DNA from: Dyella nitratireducens
GTDB taxonomy: Bacteria > Pseudomonadota > Gammaproteobacteria > Xanthomonadales > Rhodanobacteraceae
Direction of reading: 5' to 3'
Length of the DNA stretch: 64,000 nucleotides
Assembly: GCF_014642835.1 (NCBI RefSeq)
Contig: NZ_BMJA01000001.1
Span: 186,001 to 250,000 of the forward strand
Part shown: positions 6,248-13,435 of the stretch, in pieces
Layout of the letters: each line of letters begins with the position of its first letter
Position numbering within the stretch: position 1 is the first letter of the stretch
Notes under the pieces: generated by a model
The model's database searches: none
What the model was told of the DNA's origin: nothing
The model's input: only the letters and a program-made list of their open reading frames with translations
Made by a program: the position numbers and the translations under genes

Positions 6248-8590
6248 TTACTTGCCAATCACCTTGGCAAGTCCAGGAACCTTTTTGTCGAAGGATTCAT
6301 CACCACCGGTCGCACTCAAAACGCCTGACGCGTCATTCCAATGCAATTGGGCTGTGGTGCCCTTACCCGCTTGATAACCGTACGACGTACCGTCGTCGTT
6401 ATAGAGAGCAAAGTCGTCATCCCTGCCCGGGTAGACACGTATCTCGGTAATGGATTGTTCTGATGCAGTCGACTGGATTTCTGAACCCAGCGGCACGATC
6501 GAACCCGCGCGAACAAAGACAGGAATCTGATCGATGGGCGCGTCCACTTTAACCCAGCGTCCGCCCGTCAGCTTTTCGTTGGTCCAGAAGTTGTACCAGT
6601 CGCTCCCAGCAGGCAGATAGACGTCTTTTTCTGTCTGACCTTGCTCAGTGACGGGCGCCACCAAAAAGGCCGGACCGAACATGTATTGCGTGCCAATGTT
6701 GGCGACATTGGGATCGTTCGGGAAATCCATCCACAACGGGCGCATGAAAGGCGCACCCGTGTCATAGGTTTTCTTGGCCTGACTGTAGATGTAGGGAATC
6801 AATCGGTAGCGAAGCTCGTCGTACTTCGCCATGATCGCCTCGGCCTGATGACCAAAGGCCCAGATTTCCGTATGTTTCCTGTCGCCATGCAAGCGCAAGG
6901 TAGGCAGAAACGTGCCGTATTCAAACCAGCGCGTGAGTAGCTCCGGATAATCGTTGTTCTGACCCACCACATCGCGCGCATCCGACGGATCGAGTAACGG
7001 CGGCCTGGTGGCGTTGGTCGTTTGTGGCAAGTACTGCCAACCGCCGATGTCATTGCCCCAATAGGCAATGCCCGAGGCAGTCATGTTGAGACCTGTAGGA
7101 ATTTGGCGCTGCAAGGCCTCCCACGTTGGATCGATATCCGAAGACCAGAACAGTGCGCCCGTACGCTGCGATCCCAGATAGGCAGCACGCGAAAGAATCA
7201 GCACACGCTTGTTAGGCTTCCATGCACGCATGCCCTGCGCAACGCCTTCCACATGCAACAGCGGAAAGACGTTGTGATAGCGATCGCCAGAACCGATCGA
7301 ATAGAAGTATCCATCCGGCACCAAATCCGGCTCTGTTTCGTCGAGCCACGGATAATCGAAACCATGCGACAAGATGTTGTCGCGCGCATGCTCCCAGTAC
7401 CACTTGCGTGCAGCCGGATTGGTCGAGTCAATTAGCGCGCCTGCACGATCCGAACGAAATGGCAGACCATCAACCGTCTTGCCATCCTTGTCCTTCAGGA
7501 AATAACCCTTGGCATCGAGCTCTTTGAAATAACGACTGGACCGTTCAAAACGCGGCCAGATCGATATGATCGACTGCATGCCCATGTCGTGAAGCTGCTT
7601 GTTCATGCCATCAGGATCAGGAAACTCGGCAGGATTGATATCCATCTGGCCCATGTGCGTCCAGTAGAACCAATCGATGACCATGATATCGAGCGGGTAG
7701 TGCTTTTCCCGATACGTATGCGCGACACGCAATACTTCTGCCTGGCTGTCATAGCGCGCCTTCGACTGAATCAGGCCGAAGGCCGCTTTGGGCGGAATCG
7801 GCGTCTTGCCGGTCACCCGCGCATAAGCCGAATAGATCTCTTCCGGTGTGTCGCCCGTGATCACAAAGAAACTGACGCGCTCGCCCACCTTCGATTGGAA
7901 GCTAGTGCGACCGCGAATGGCTGCCACAAAACGCGTATCGGATGGGTTATCCCAGATGATGCCGTAACCTTTGGACGACACCATGAAGGGCACGCAGACC
8001 GTCTCGCCGCTTGGCGCGTCGTACCAATGCTGGCAATCCATGACGCGGCCGCGCAGATCAAGCGGCCCGAGGCTGTCCTGGTTCTGGCCCATGCCGTAAT
8101 AGTGTTCGTCGGCCGGCGCTGAGAACGTGGCACCCACTTGATAGGTGGCTTCGCCAGCCACTTCATGTGGCGACATGTTCCAATCGATCATGTTGACGAT
8201 TGTTTCGCCCTTGGCATTCTTCACTTGCAAGCGAACCGGCGCCAGATTCGGTGCAAAGTACCGCTCCATCACTCCTGGCGTATGCGGCGGCGGTGCAGGG
8301 TCGACGTGCAAGGTCAAAACCTTGGACGCAAAGGTGTCACCGTCTTGACCACTAGTTTCGTGGAAAGCCGAATTGTCAGCATGGTCGGCGAGAATGCCGT
8401 AACCCGGCGCCTTCAGCGCCTCCGATTTGTCGGCGGCAATCGTTACGTGAATGACGTTCGGGCCATAAGCCTCCACACTTACCCACGCACCGTGGCGATC
8501 AAGCGTGGTTATCGGCGTGGCATTGGCGACCGTAATCGCCCCTGCAAAGGACAAGGCCAGACTCAGCAATACCATGTTGGATCTACGCAC
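6248..8590 (-). CDS. Secreted glycoside hydrolase family 31 (alpha-glucosidase/alpha-xylosidase type)
   Basis: A 780-residue retaining alpha-glycosidase exported by a signal peptide (residues 1-24, cleavage likely after ANA). An N-terminal beta-sandwich precedes the (beta/alpha)8 barrel. The barrel carries the nucleophile Asp417 in WLDETEPD and a likely acid/base Asp485 in FWSSD. A C-terminal beta domain contains YPGRDDDFALYNDDGTSYGY. The WLDxTEPD form of the nucleophile motif is common among alpha-xylosidase and sugar-transferring GH31 enzymes, but the substrate cannot be set from sequence alone. GTG at 8590 follows AAGGGG; an ATG five codons later is the alternative. It converges with lanM and stands alone, so a link to the lanthipeptide is not indicated. 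Confidence 0.9.
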   Translation of the reverse strand: MRRSNMVLLSLALSFAGAITVANATPITTLDRHGAWVSVEAYGPNVIHVTIAADKSEALKAPGYGILADHADNSAFHETSGQDGDTFASKVLTLHVDPAPPPHTPGVMERYFAPNLAPVRLQVKNAKGETIVNMIDWNMSPHEVAGEATYQVGATFSAPADEHYYGMGQNQDSLGPLDLRGRVMDCQHWYDAPSGETVCVPFMVSSKGYGIIWDNPSDTRFVAAIRGRTSFQSKVGERVSFFVITGDTPEEIYSAYARVTGKTPIPPKAAFGLIQSKARYDSQAEVLRVAHTYREKHYPLDIMVIDWFYWTHMGQMDINPAEFPDPDGMNKQLHDMGMQSIISIWPRFERSSRYFKELDAKGYFLKDKDGKTVDGLPFRSDRAGALIDSTNPAARKWYWEHARDNILSHGFDYPWLDETEPDLVPDGYFYSIGSGDRYHNVFPLLHVEGVAQGMRAWKPNKRVLILSRAAYLGSQRTGALFWSSDIDPTWEALQRQIPTGLNMTASGIAYWGNDIGGWQYLPQTTNATRPPLLDPSDARDVVGQNNDYPELLTRWFEYGTFLPTLRLHGDRKHTEIWAFGHQAEAIMAKYDELRYRLIPYIYSQAKKTYDTGAPFMRPLWMDFPNDPNVANIGTQYMFGPAFLVAPVTEQGQTEKDVYLPAGSDWYNFWTNEKLTGGRWVKVDAPIDQIPVFVRAGSIVPLGSEIQSTASEQSITEIRVYPGRDDDFALYNDDGTSYGYQAGKGTTAQLHWNDASGVLSATGGDESFDKKVPGLAKVIGK

Positions 8591-8865
8591 AACATCCCCT
8601 TACCGCTAACACTCAGACTTTCCGCGTCGCTAGATGCGCGCGGCCGAATATCGGGGTATTTATCATATAAATCGAGCTTGCCCGTCGCCGTACCAGGTCA
8701 AGCGATTAAATTCGCTATTCGGGTTGGGTGATTAAGTAAAAGCGGCGCATGAAGGCAGAAGGCACTTGGCCGACAGATGGCCCGTGGCAACCAGCGAGTC
8801 GGTAGCGACCTTTACACCCCTGGCATTGCCCGCCATGTGGTCAGCCAGCGCTGGGATACAGGCAA
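8591..8865. other. Intergenic region upstream of the GH31 gene
   Basis: No supported gene. On the side nearest the GH31 gene there is an AT-rich palindrome, ATTTAT-CAT-ATAAAT (8658-8672), in otherwise GC-rich DNA. It could be an operator or promoter core (TATGAT on the minus strand) for the glycosidase. The remainder up to the tRNA terminator shows nothing recognisable. Confidence 0.4.
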
Positions 8866-8900
8866 AGAAAAAGGCACTCAGGGAAAACCCTGAGTGCCTT
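8866..8900 (-). terminator. Intrinsic terminator of the five-tRNA unit
   Basis: Perfect 13-bp stem (8871-8883 with 8888-8900) and a 4-nt loop. On the minus strand it is followed by TTTTTC and further T residues. It starts 8 bases past the CCA end of tRNA-Lys and closes the tRNA operon. Confidence 0.9.
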
Positions 8901-8907
8901 GTTTAGC

Positions 8908-8983
<76 letters not shown>

Positions 8984-8998
8984 AGAACTGCTTGAAAT

Positions 8999-9076
8999 TG
9001 GGGTGGACGATGGGACTCGAACCCACGACAACCGGAATCACAATCCGGTACTCTAACCAACTGAGCTACGCCCACC
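8999..9076 (-). tRNA. tRNA-His (anticodon GUG)
   Basis: Minus-strand cloverleaf with the extra 5' G (position -1) opposite a C discriminator, the hallmark of tRNA-His. The anticodon loop is TTGTGAT and CCA is encoded at 8999-9001. Confidence 0.96.
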
Positions 9077-9089
9077 GTAACCACGAAGC

Positions 9090-9166
9090 TGGCGCGCCCG
9101 ACAGGAATCGAACCTGCAACCGTCGGCTTAGAAGGCCGATGCTCTATCCGGTTGAGCTACAGGCGC
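9090..9166 (-). tRNA. tRNA-Arg (anticodon UCU)
   Basis: A 77-nt cloverleaf beginning GCGCCTGTAGCTCAAC. The anticodon loop CTTCTAA gives anticodon TCT (reads AGA), and CCA is encoded at 9090-9092. It is the third tRNA of the cluster. Confidence 0.95.
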
Positions 9167-9190
9167 TTTGACTAAAAGCAGAACACCTGC

Positions 9191-9267
9191 TGGTCGGGGC
9201 AGAGGGATTCGAACCCACGACATCCAGCTCCCAAAGCTGGCGCTCTACCAGGCTGAGCTATACCCCG
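9191..9267 (-). tRNA. tRNA-Pro (anticodon UGG)
   Basis: A 77-nt cloverleaf beginning CGGGGTATAGCTCAGC. The anticodon loop TTTGGGA gives anticodon TGG, and CCA is encoded at 9191-9193. The 176 bp between this and the next tRNA upstream hold no gene. Confidence 0.95.
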
Positions 9268-9443
9268 TTTTTCGAAACCCGGTCGGATTTCGCGACCTGA
9301 GCTCTGAAATGCTACGGGTGACACTCTGGCCCGTCAATCCGTATCGAAGCACGCCGGACTTCTTCGTCCGGTTTCATTGCAAACGGTATTCTGCCCGCAA
9401 TGCAGGCATGACTTGAACCAACATCATGCCTGTTAAATAAATA

Positions 9444-9520
9444 TGGCGCGCCCGGAGAGATTCGAACTCCCGACCACCAAGTTCGTAGCCTGGTACTCTA
9501 TCCAACTGAGCTACGGGCGC
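9444..9520 (-). tRNA. tRNA-Arg (anticodon ACG, read as ICG)
   Basis: A 77-nt cloverleaf beginning GCGCCCGTAGCTCAGT. The anticodon loop CTACGAA gives anticodon ACG, and CCA is encoded at 9444-9446. It is the first gene of the five-tRNA unit, about 60 nt downstream of a good promoter. Confidence 0.95.
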
Positions 9521-9585
9521 GTGGTTAAACCTTACTTTACCCGGCCACCACCCTAAATTCAGAAGGCACCTGAGCAAGAAGCGGA

Positions 9586-9614
9586 ATTATTCAGGTAGAC
9601 GACGCGATCGTCAA
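9586..9614 (-). promoter_or_regulatory. Sigma-70-type promoter of the tRNA cluster
   Basis: On the minus strand TTGACG (9609-9614) is followed after 17 bp by AATAAT (9586-9591). Transcription would start near 9579, about 60 nt before tRNA-Arg(ACG). No other nearby minus-strand gene would use it. Confidence 0.7.
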
Positions 9615-9687
9615 TACTTTTGTGAAGTTTTTTTGAAGCACCGCGTTCATGCGCCAGAAACCTCTCACCACTTCTCGATGATGTCAC

Positions 9688-10491
9688 TCACTCCATGCTG
9701 AGCATGAAGTCGTCGGCATCCATCCAGGCTGGAAAGCGTTCGCGGTGCTGCAGTAAGGGAGATGGATCAATCGCCACGGTAACCACCTGCTCCTGCGGGC
9801 CGAGCTCAACCAGCGGCTCGCCCACCGAATCGATTACCACGCTGTCTCCGGCATAGGGCAAATCATTGCCATCCACCCCTATGCGGTTCACCCCGATCAC
9901 GTAGGCAAGGTTTTCGATCGCCCGCGCCCTGAGCAGCGTGCGCCACGGCTGCCGGCGTGGTGCCGGCCAGTTGGCGACGAACAGTGCGAGGTCGTAGTCC
10001 ATACCGCCTGCTGCCGATTCAAGCCGGCGATTGCGCAGCCATACCGGAAAGCGCAGGTCGTAACAAACCTGCGGCAGGATGCGCCAACCTTTCAGCTCCA
10101 CGATCAAACGCTCGGAACCGCCGCCATACCGTGTGTGCTCGCCAGCCATGCGGAACAAATGGCGTTTGTCGTACTGCGCATAAGTACCGTCCGGACGTGC
10201 CCAGATCAGCCTGTTGTAGACCTTGTCGCCTTCGCGAATGGCAAGGCTGCCCGTAACCACAGCGCCTACCTCACCCGCCAGTGCACGCATCCACGCAACG
10301 CCCTCGCCATCCATGCCTTCCGCGCTGGCGCGCGTGTCGTTGCTGAAGCCAGAAAGAAAGGTTTCCGGCAGCACAACAAGATCGCTCTGTCCTGCCACGC
10401 GACGCACCAGCGCGCCGTAGTACTCACGGTTAGCGGGTGCATCGTGCCAGCGGGTAGCGCCCTGCACGAGGGATACGTTCAGAGTTTGCAT
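9688..10491 (-). CDS. Omega-amidase of the nitrilase superfamily (YafV/Nit2-like)
   Basis: A 267-residue cytosolic carbon-nitrogen hydrolase with the nitrilase triad Glu43 (LPETF), Lys109 (YDKRHLF) and Cys143 (QVCYDLRFP). Members of this branch hydrolyse alpha-ketoglutaramate or alpha-ketosuccinamate, the products of glutamine or asparagine transamination. The frame is open 16 codons further up, but the ATG at 10491 with GGAG upstream gives the family N-terminus MQTLNVSLVQ. It overlaps the 3' end of the aminotransferase gene by 13 bp, so the two are translationally coupled. That fits a transaminase/omega-amidase pathway such as the last step of methionine salvage. Confidence 0.88.
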   Translation of the reverse strand: MQTLNVSLVQGATRWHDAPANREYYGALVRRVAGQSDLVVLPETFLSGFSNDTRASAEGMDGEGVAWMRALAGEVGAVVTGSLAIREGDKVYNRLIWARPDGTYAQYDKRHLFRMAGEHTRYGGGSERLIVELKGWRILPQVCYDLRFPVWLRNRRLESAAGGMDYDLALFVANWPAPRRQPWRTLLRARAIENLAYVIGVNRIGVDGNDLPYAGDSVVIDSVGEPLVELGPQEQVVTVAIDPSPLLQHRERFPAWMDADDFMLSME

Positions 10492-11624
10492 AAACGCTCC
10501 GCGGCGGCCTCCATGGTGGCGTCGCTCTTGGCAAAGCACAAACGTACCAATCGCGTGCCAGGCGCCTTTTCGTAAAACGGCGTCAACGGAATGGCAGCCA
10601 CACCGCCCTCTTTCACCAACCGCTCGCAGAAAGCAACATCATCCTCGTCACGAATGGACGAATAGTCGACCAATTGGAAGTAACCGCCAGGCACATCCAA
10701 CAGCTTTAAGCGCGACGGTGCCAACAAGTTGCGGAAGCTATCGCGCTTGGCCTGGTAGAAGGCCGGCAGCTCCAGGTAATGCTCCGGCGTGGTGGCCAGG
10801 AATTCGGCGAACGCGACTTGCGCTGGATGGAAGGTGCAGAACGTCAGGTACTGATGCACCTTGCGAAATTCCGCGGAGAGCTTCGTTGGCGCCACCGCGT
10901 AACCAACTTTCCAGCCGGTGCAGTGATAAGTCTTGCCGAAACTGGAGACCACGATGCTGCGTGCAGCGAGTTCCGGATGGCGAAGCACGCTCTGATGCTC
11001 TGCACCGTCGTAAACGATGTGCTCGTACACCTCGTCTGACAGCACCACTATGGACGTATCGCGTACGATCGCCGCCAATTCATCGAGATCCTGCGCCGAC
11101 AGCACCGCTCCCGAAGGATTGTGCGGGCTGTTGATCAGAATCATGCGCGTACGCGGCGTGATCGCATCGCGCACACGCTGCCAGTCGATCGAAAAGGTCG
11201 GCACAGTGAGCGGAATATGCACGGCGCGAGCGCCTTGCAGTTCGATCGCCGGCTCGTAGGAGTCGTACGCTGGATCGAACACGATCACTTCCTCGCCCGC
11301 GCGCACCACAGCGGCGATGGCGGCAAACAACGCTTCCGTAGCACCGGATGTCACAGTGATATCGCTATCCGCACTGACTTTATGCCCATAAAGCCGCTCG
11401 GTCTTGATCGCGATCTGCTCGCGCAACGCAGCGGTACCGATGCCTGGCGCATATTGGTTGAGACCACCGGCCATGGCGCGACTCACTGCATCGCGCAATG
11501 CTTGCGGTGGTTCAAAATCGGGAAAGCCCTGACCCAGATTCACAGCCTTGTGCTGCACGGCCAGGTGACTCATCACGCTGAAAATGGTGGTGCCTACTTT
11601 CGGAAGCTTGGTTTCGATGGTCAT
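10479..11624 (-). CDS. Methionine/glutamine-type aminotransferase (YbdL-like, class I PLP enzyme)
   Basis: A 381-residue fold-type I aminotransferase. The PLP Lys231 lies in SSFGKTYHCTGWKVGY, with NSPHNPSG at 166-172 and SDEVYEHI near 196-203. The sequence MSHLAVQHKAVNLGQGFPDF near the N-terminus is typical of the YbdL/glutamine-transaminase-K group, which transaminate 2-oxo-4-methylthiobutyrate using glutamine or other amino acids. The overlapping downstream omega-amidase gene supports glutamine as donor: hydrolysis of its keto product would pull the reaction. mtnA, another methionine salvage gene, lies about 34 kb away in this window. Substrate is inferred. Confidence 0.88.
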   Translation of the reverse strand: MTIETKLPKVGTTIFSVMSHLAVQHKAVNLGQGFPDFEPPQALRDAVSRAMAGGLNQYAPGIGTAALREQIAIKTERLYGHKVSADSDITVTSGATEALFAAIAAVVRAGEEVIVFDPAYDSYEPAIELQGARAVHIPLTVPTFSIDWQRVRDAITPRTRMILINSPHNPSGAVLSAQDLDELAAIVRDTSIVVLSDEVYEHIVYDGAEHQSVLRHPELAARSIVVSSFGKTYHCTGWKVGYAVAPTKLSAEFRKVHQYLTFCTFHPAQVAFAEFLATTPEHYLELPAFYQAKRDSFRNLLAPSRLKLLDVPGGYFQLVDYSSIRDEDDVAFCERLVKEGGVAAIPLTPFYEKAPGTRLVRLCFAKSDATMEAAAERLCKL

Positions 11625-11665
11625 GGGCGGCAGTATGGAAGGCTAAACGCGAAGACTAACACGGC

Positions 11666-12655
11666 TCATGCGGAAGGCTGGCCGGGTGACTCCCGCTTTG
11701 GCAACTCCCGCTTCGAGCACTCCTCGTGACTGATCCTGGCGGCTTCCGGCAGGCGCTCCGCCAGAAAATCCACCAGCGCGCGCACGCCCGGCATCATGCC
11801 GCGACGGCTTGGATAGACGAAATGCATGATGCCTTGTGGCGCGCTCCAGTCGGGCAGCAAGACTTCCAGTTCACCGCTGATGATGGCCGGCGCGCAAACC
11901 GATTCCGGCAACAGTGCAACACCAATGCCACCGCGAGCCGCCTCCAACAATACGGCAAAGTCGCCGGTAATCAGGCGCGCTTGAACCTCCACACTGACGC
12001 GTTCGCCATTCGCATCGAACAGCTCCCAGATCTGCGCACCTTCATGTTCCTGCATCGATACGGTGGGCAGCCGCGCAAGATCCTCCGGATGCGAGGGACG
12101 GCCATATTGCTTGAGTAGACTCGGGCTGGCGACCGGGAACACGCGGGCCTGACCGAAGCTGCGGATGATCATGTTGGCGTCACTGTCGAGCTTCGTGCGC
12201 ACACGGATGGCAAGGTCAAAACCCTCGCCGATGAGATCCACGCGGCGGTTGCTCGACAGTACCCGCACCTGCAGCTTGGGGTACTTCGCCATGAACTCCG
12301 GCAGGATGTAGGCCAGCACTGTTTGCGCAATCGAGATGGGGCAGCTCAGCCTGACCACGCCGCGTGGTTCAGCGCGGAGTTCATCCACCGCTTCCTGGGC
12401 TGCGCGCGCCTCTTCCAGTACTGCACGACAATGGCCGTAGAAGCGTTCGCCCACCTCGGTGACGACGAAGCGCCGCGTCGTTCGCTGCAGAAGCCTTACG
12501 CCCAGACGATCCTCGAGCTGGGCGATGCGCTTGCTGAGCCTGGATTTAGGCACCCCCAGGGCGCGCCCGGCGGCCGAAAAGCCGCCTTGCTCGACCACGG
12601 CGGCGAAGAAGTACAGATCGTTCAGGTCCTGCATGGCACCTGGCAGTGCGTTCAT
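11666..12655 (-). CDS. LysR-family transcriptional regulator
   Basis: A 329-residue regulator. Its N-terminal winged helix-turn-helix (about 10-67) contains FSAAGRALGVPKSRLSKRIAQLE, and a periplasmic-binding-protein-like effector domain occupies about 95-300. AAGGA seven bases before the ATG at 12655 supports the start. It is transcribed divergently from an FMN-dependent azoreductase/quinone reductase gene across 114 bp, the usual arrangement of a LysR activator and its target, so it probably controls azoR and itself in response to an electrophile or quinone. The last 15 residues are a charged tail rich in Lys/Arg/Glu/Pro. Confidence 0.92.
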   Translation of the reverse strand: MNALPGAMQDLNDLYFFAAVVEQGGFSAAGRALGVPKSRLSKRIAQLEDRLGVRLLQRTTRRFVVTEVGERFYGHCRAVLEEARAAQEAVDELRAEPRGVVRLSCPISIAQTVLAYILPEFMAKYPKLQVRVLSSNRRVDLIGEGFDLAIRVRTKLDSDANMIIRSFGQARVFPVASPSLLKQYGRPSHPEDLARLPTVSMQEHEGAQIWELFDANGERVSVEVQARLITGDFAVLLEAARGGIGVALLPESVCAPAIISGELEVLLPDWSAPQGIMHFVYPSRRGMMPGVRALVDFLAERLPEAARISHEECSKRELPKRESPGQPSA

Positions 12656-12769
12656 CGTCGTTTCCTTTAGGGAACGATAAGTTCCGAAAGCCCTATCTTA
12701 TCGGTGGTTTGTTCTAAATCTATCTTTAGTTCCAACGTCGGCACGCCCGACTCGGACCGAGATACCACC
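12656..12769. promoter_or_regulatory. LysR/azoR divergent promoter region with inverted repeats
   Basis: CGATAAG (12675-12681) and CTTATCG (12697-12703) form a 7-bp inverted repeat with 15-bp spacing. It overlaps a second palindrome, GGAAC-GATAA-GTTCC (12671-12685). A third pair, CTAAA/TTTAG (12714-12729), lies nearer azoR. These are candidate LysR operator sites; I do not see a consensus promoter pair. Confidence 0.5.
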
Positions 12770-13351
12770 ATGAAACTTTTGCATCTTGACGCAAGCCCGC
12801 TGGGCCAGCACTCCGTCTCGCGCGAACTGACCGCCGCGATCGTCAACCAGCTCGCCGAAGAAAGCCCCTCACTACAGATCACCTACCGCGACCTGAGCTC
12901 CCATGCCCTGCCCCATTGGACACCGGTCATGGATGCCGAAAGCGATGCAGCCAAGCTCGGCCAGGCCGTGATGGATGAATTCCTGGAAGCCGACATCGTG
13001 GTGATCGGCGCCCCCATGTACAACTTCGGCATTCCGAGCCAGCTCAAGGCCTGGATCGACCGCGTCGCAGTGGCCGGCAAGACGTTCCGCTACACCGAAG
13101 CGGGTCCGGAAGGCCTTGCTGGGGGCAAGCGCGTGATCGTCGCGTCCAGCCGTGGTGGCGTGTACAGCAACGGTCCGGCCGCCGGCATGGATTTCCAGGA
13201 AAACTACCTGCGCGCGGTGTTTGGCTTCCTCGGCGTCGACGACGTGAAGTTTATTCGCGCTGAAGGCGTGAACATGAGCGCCGAGCACAAGGTGAAGGCC
13301 ATCGCTTCAGCTCACCACTCCATCAGCTCCCTGGCGACGAAAGCTGCCTGA
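12770..13351 (+). CDS. azoR: FMN-dependent NADH:azo/quinone oxidoreductase (AzoR family)
   Basis: A 193-residue flavodoxin-like enzyme that reduces quinones and azo compounds with NAD(P)H, mainly as electrophile defence. The FMN phosphate loop is DASPLGQHSVSREL near residues 7-20, and the family motif PMYNFGIPSQLKAWIDRV starts near residue 82. The later segment IVASSRGGVY is also typical. The frame extends 22 codons upstream but the ATG at 12770 gives the standard N-terminus MKLLHLDASP. It is divergent from a LysR regulator and ends before a strong terminator. Confidence 0.93.
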   Translation: MKLLHLDASPLGQHSVSRELTAAIVNQLAEESPSLQITYRDLSSHALPHWTPVMDAESDAAKLGQAVMDEFLEADIVVIGAPMYNFGIPSQLKAWIDRVAVAGKTFRYTEAGPEGLAGGKRVIVASSRGGVYSNGPAAGMDFQENYLRAVFGFLGVDDVKFIRAEGVNMSAEHKVKAIASAHHSISSLATKAA

Positions 13352-13380
13352 TAGAGCGGCTCCCCCTCCCCCGTGACATT

Positions 13381-13410
13381 GAGCGCCCTTATGCGGGCGC
13401 TCTCTTTTTT
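13381..13410 (+). terminator. Intrinsic terminator of azoR
   Basis: GAGCGCCC (13381-13388) pairs with GGGCGCTC (13395-13402) and is followed by TCTTTTTT on the plus strand. It lies between azoR and a convergent membrane-protein gene. Confidence 0.9.
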
Positions 13411-13435
13411 ACGCACTACACGCGATTTGAAATCG

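Noticed and set aside
6248-8590. GH31 glycosidase as part of the lanthipeptide cluster (sugar tailoring)
   Set aside because: It is convergent, has its own signal peptide and upstream region, and a hairpin separates it from lanM; the sequence shows no link.
9168-9416. Plus-strand 82-aa frame over the tRNA cluster
   Set aside because: Overlaps tRNA-Pro antisense; no ribosome-binding site or family resemblance.
9374-9577. Minus-strand 67-aa frame containing [26 protein letters not shown]
   Set aside because: It is the translation of the tRNA-Arg(ACG) gene at 9444-9520; such peptides are frequent false annotations over tRNAs.
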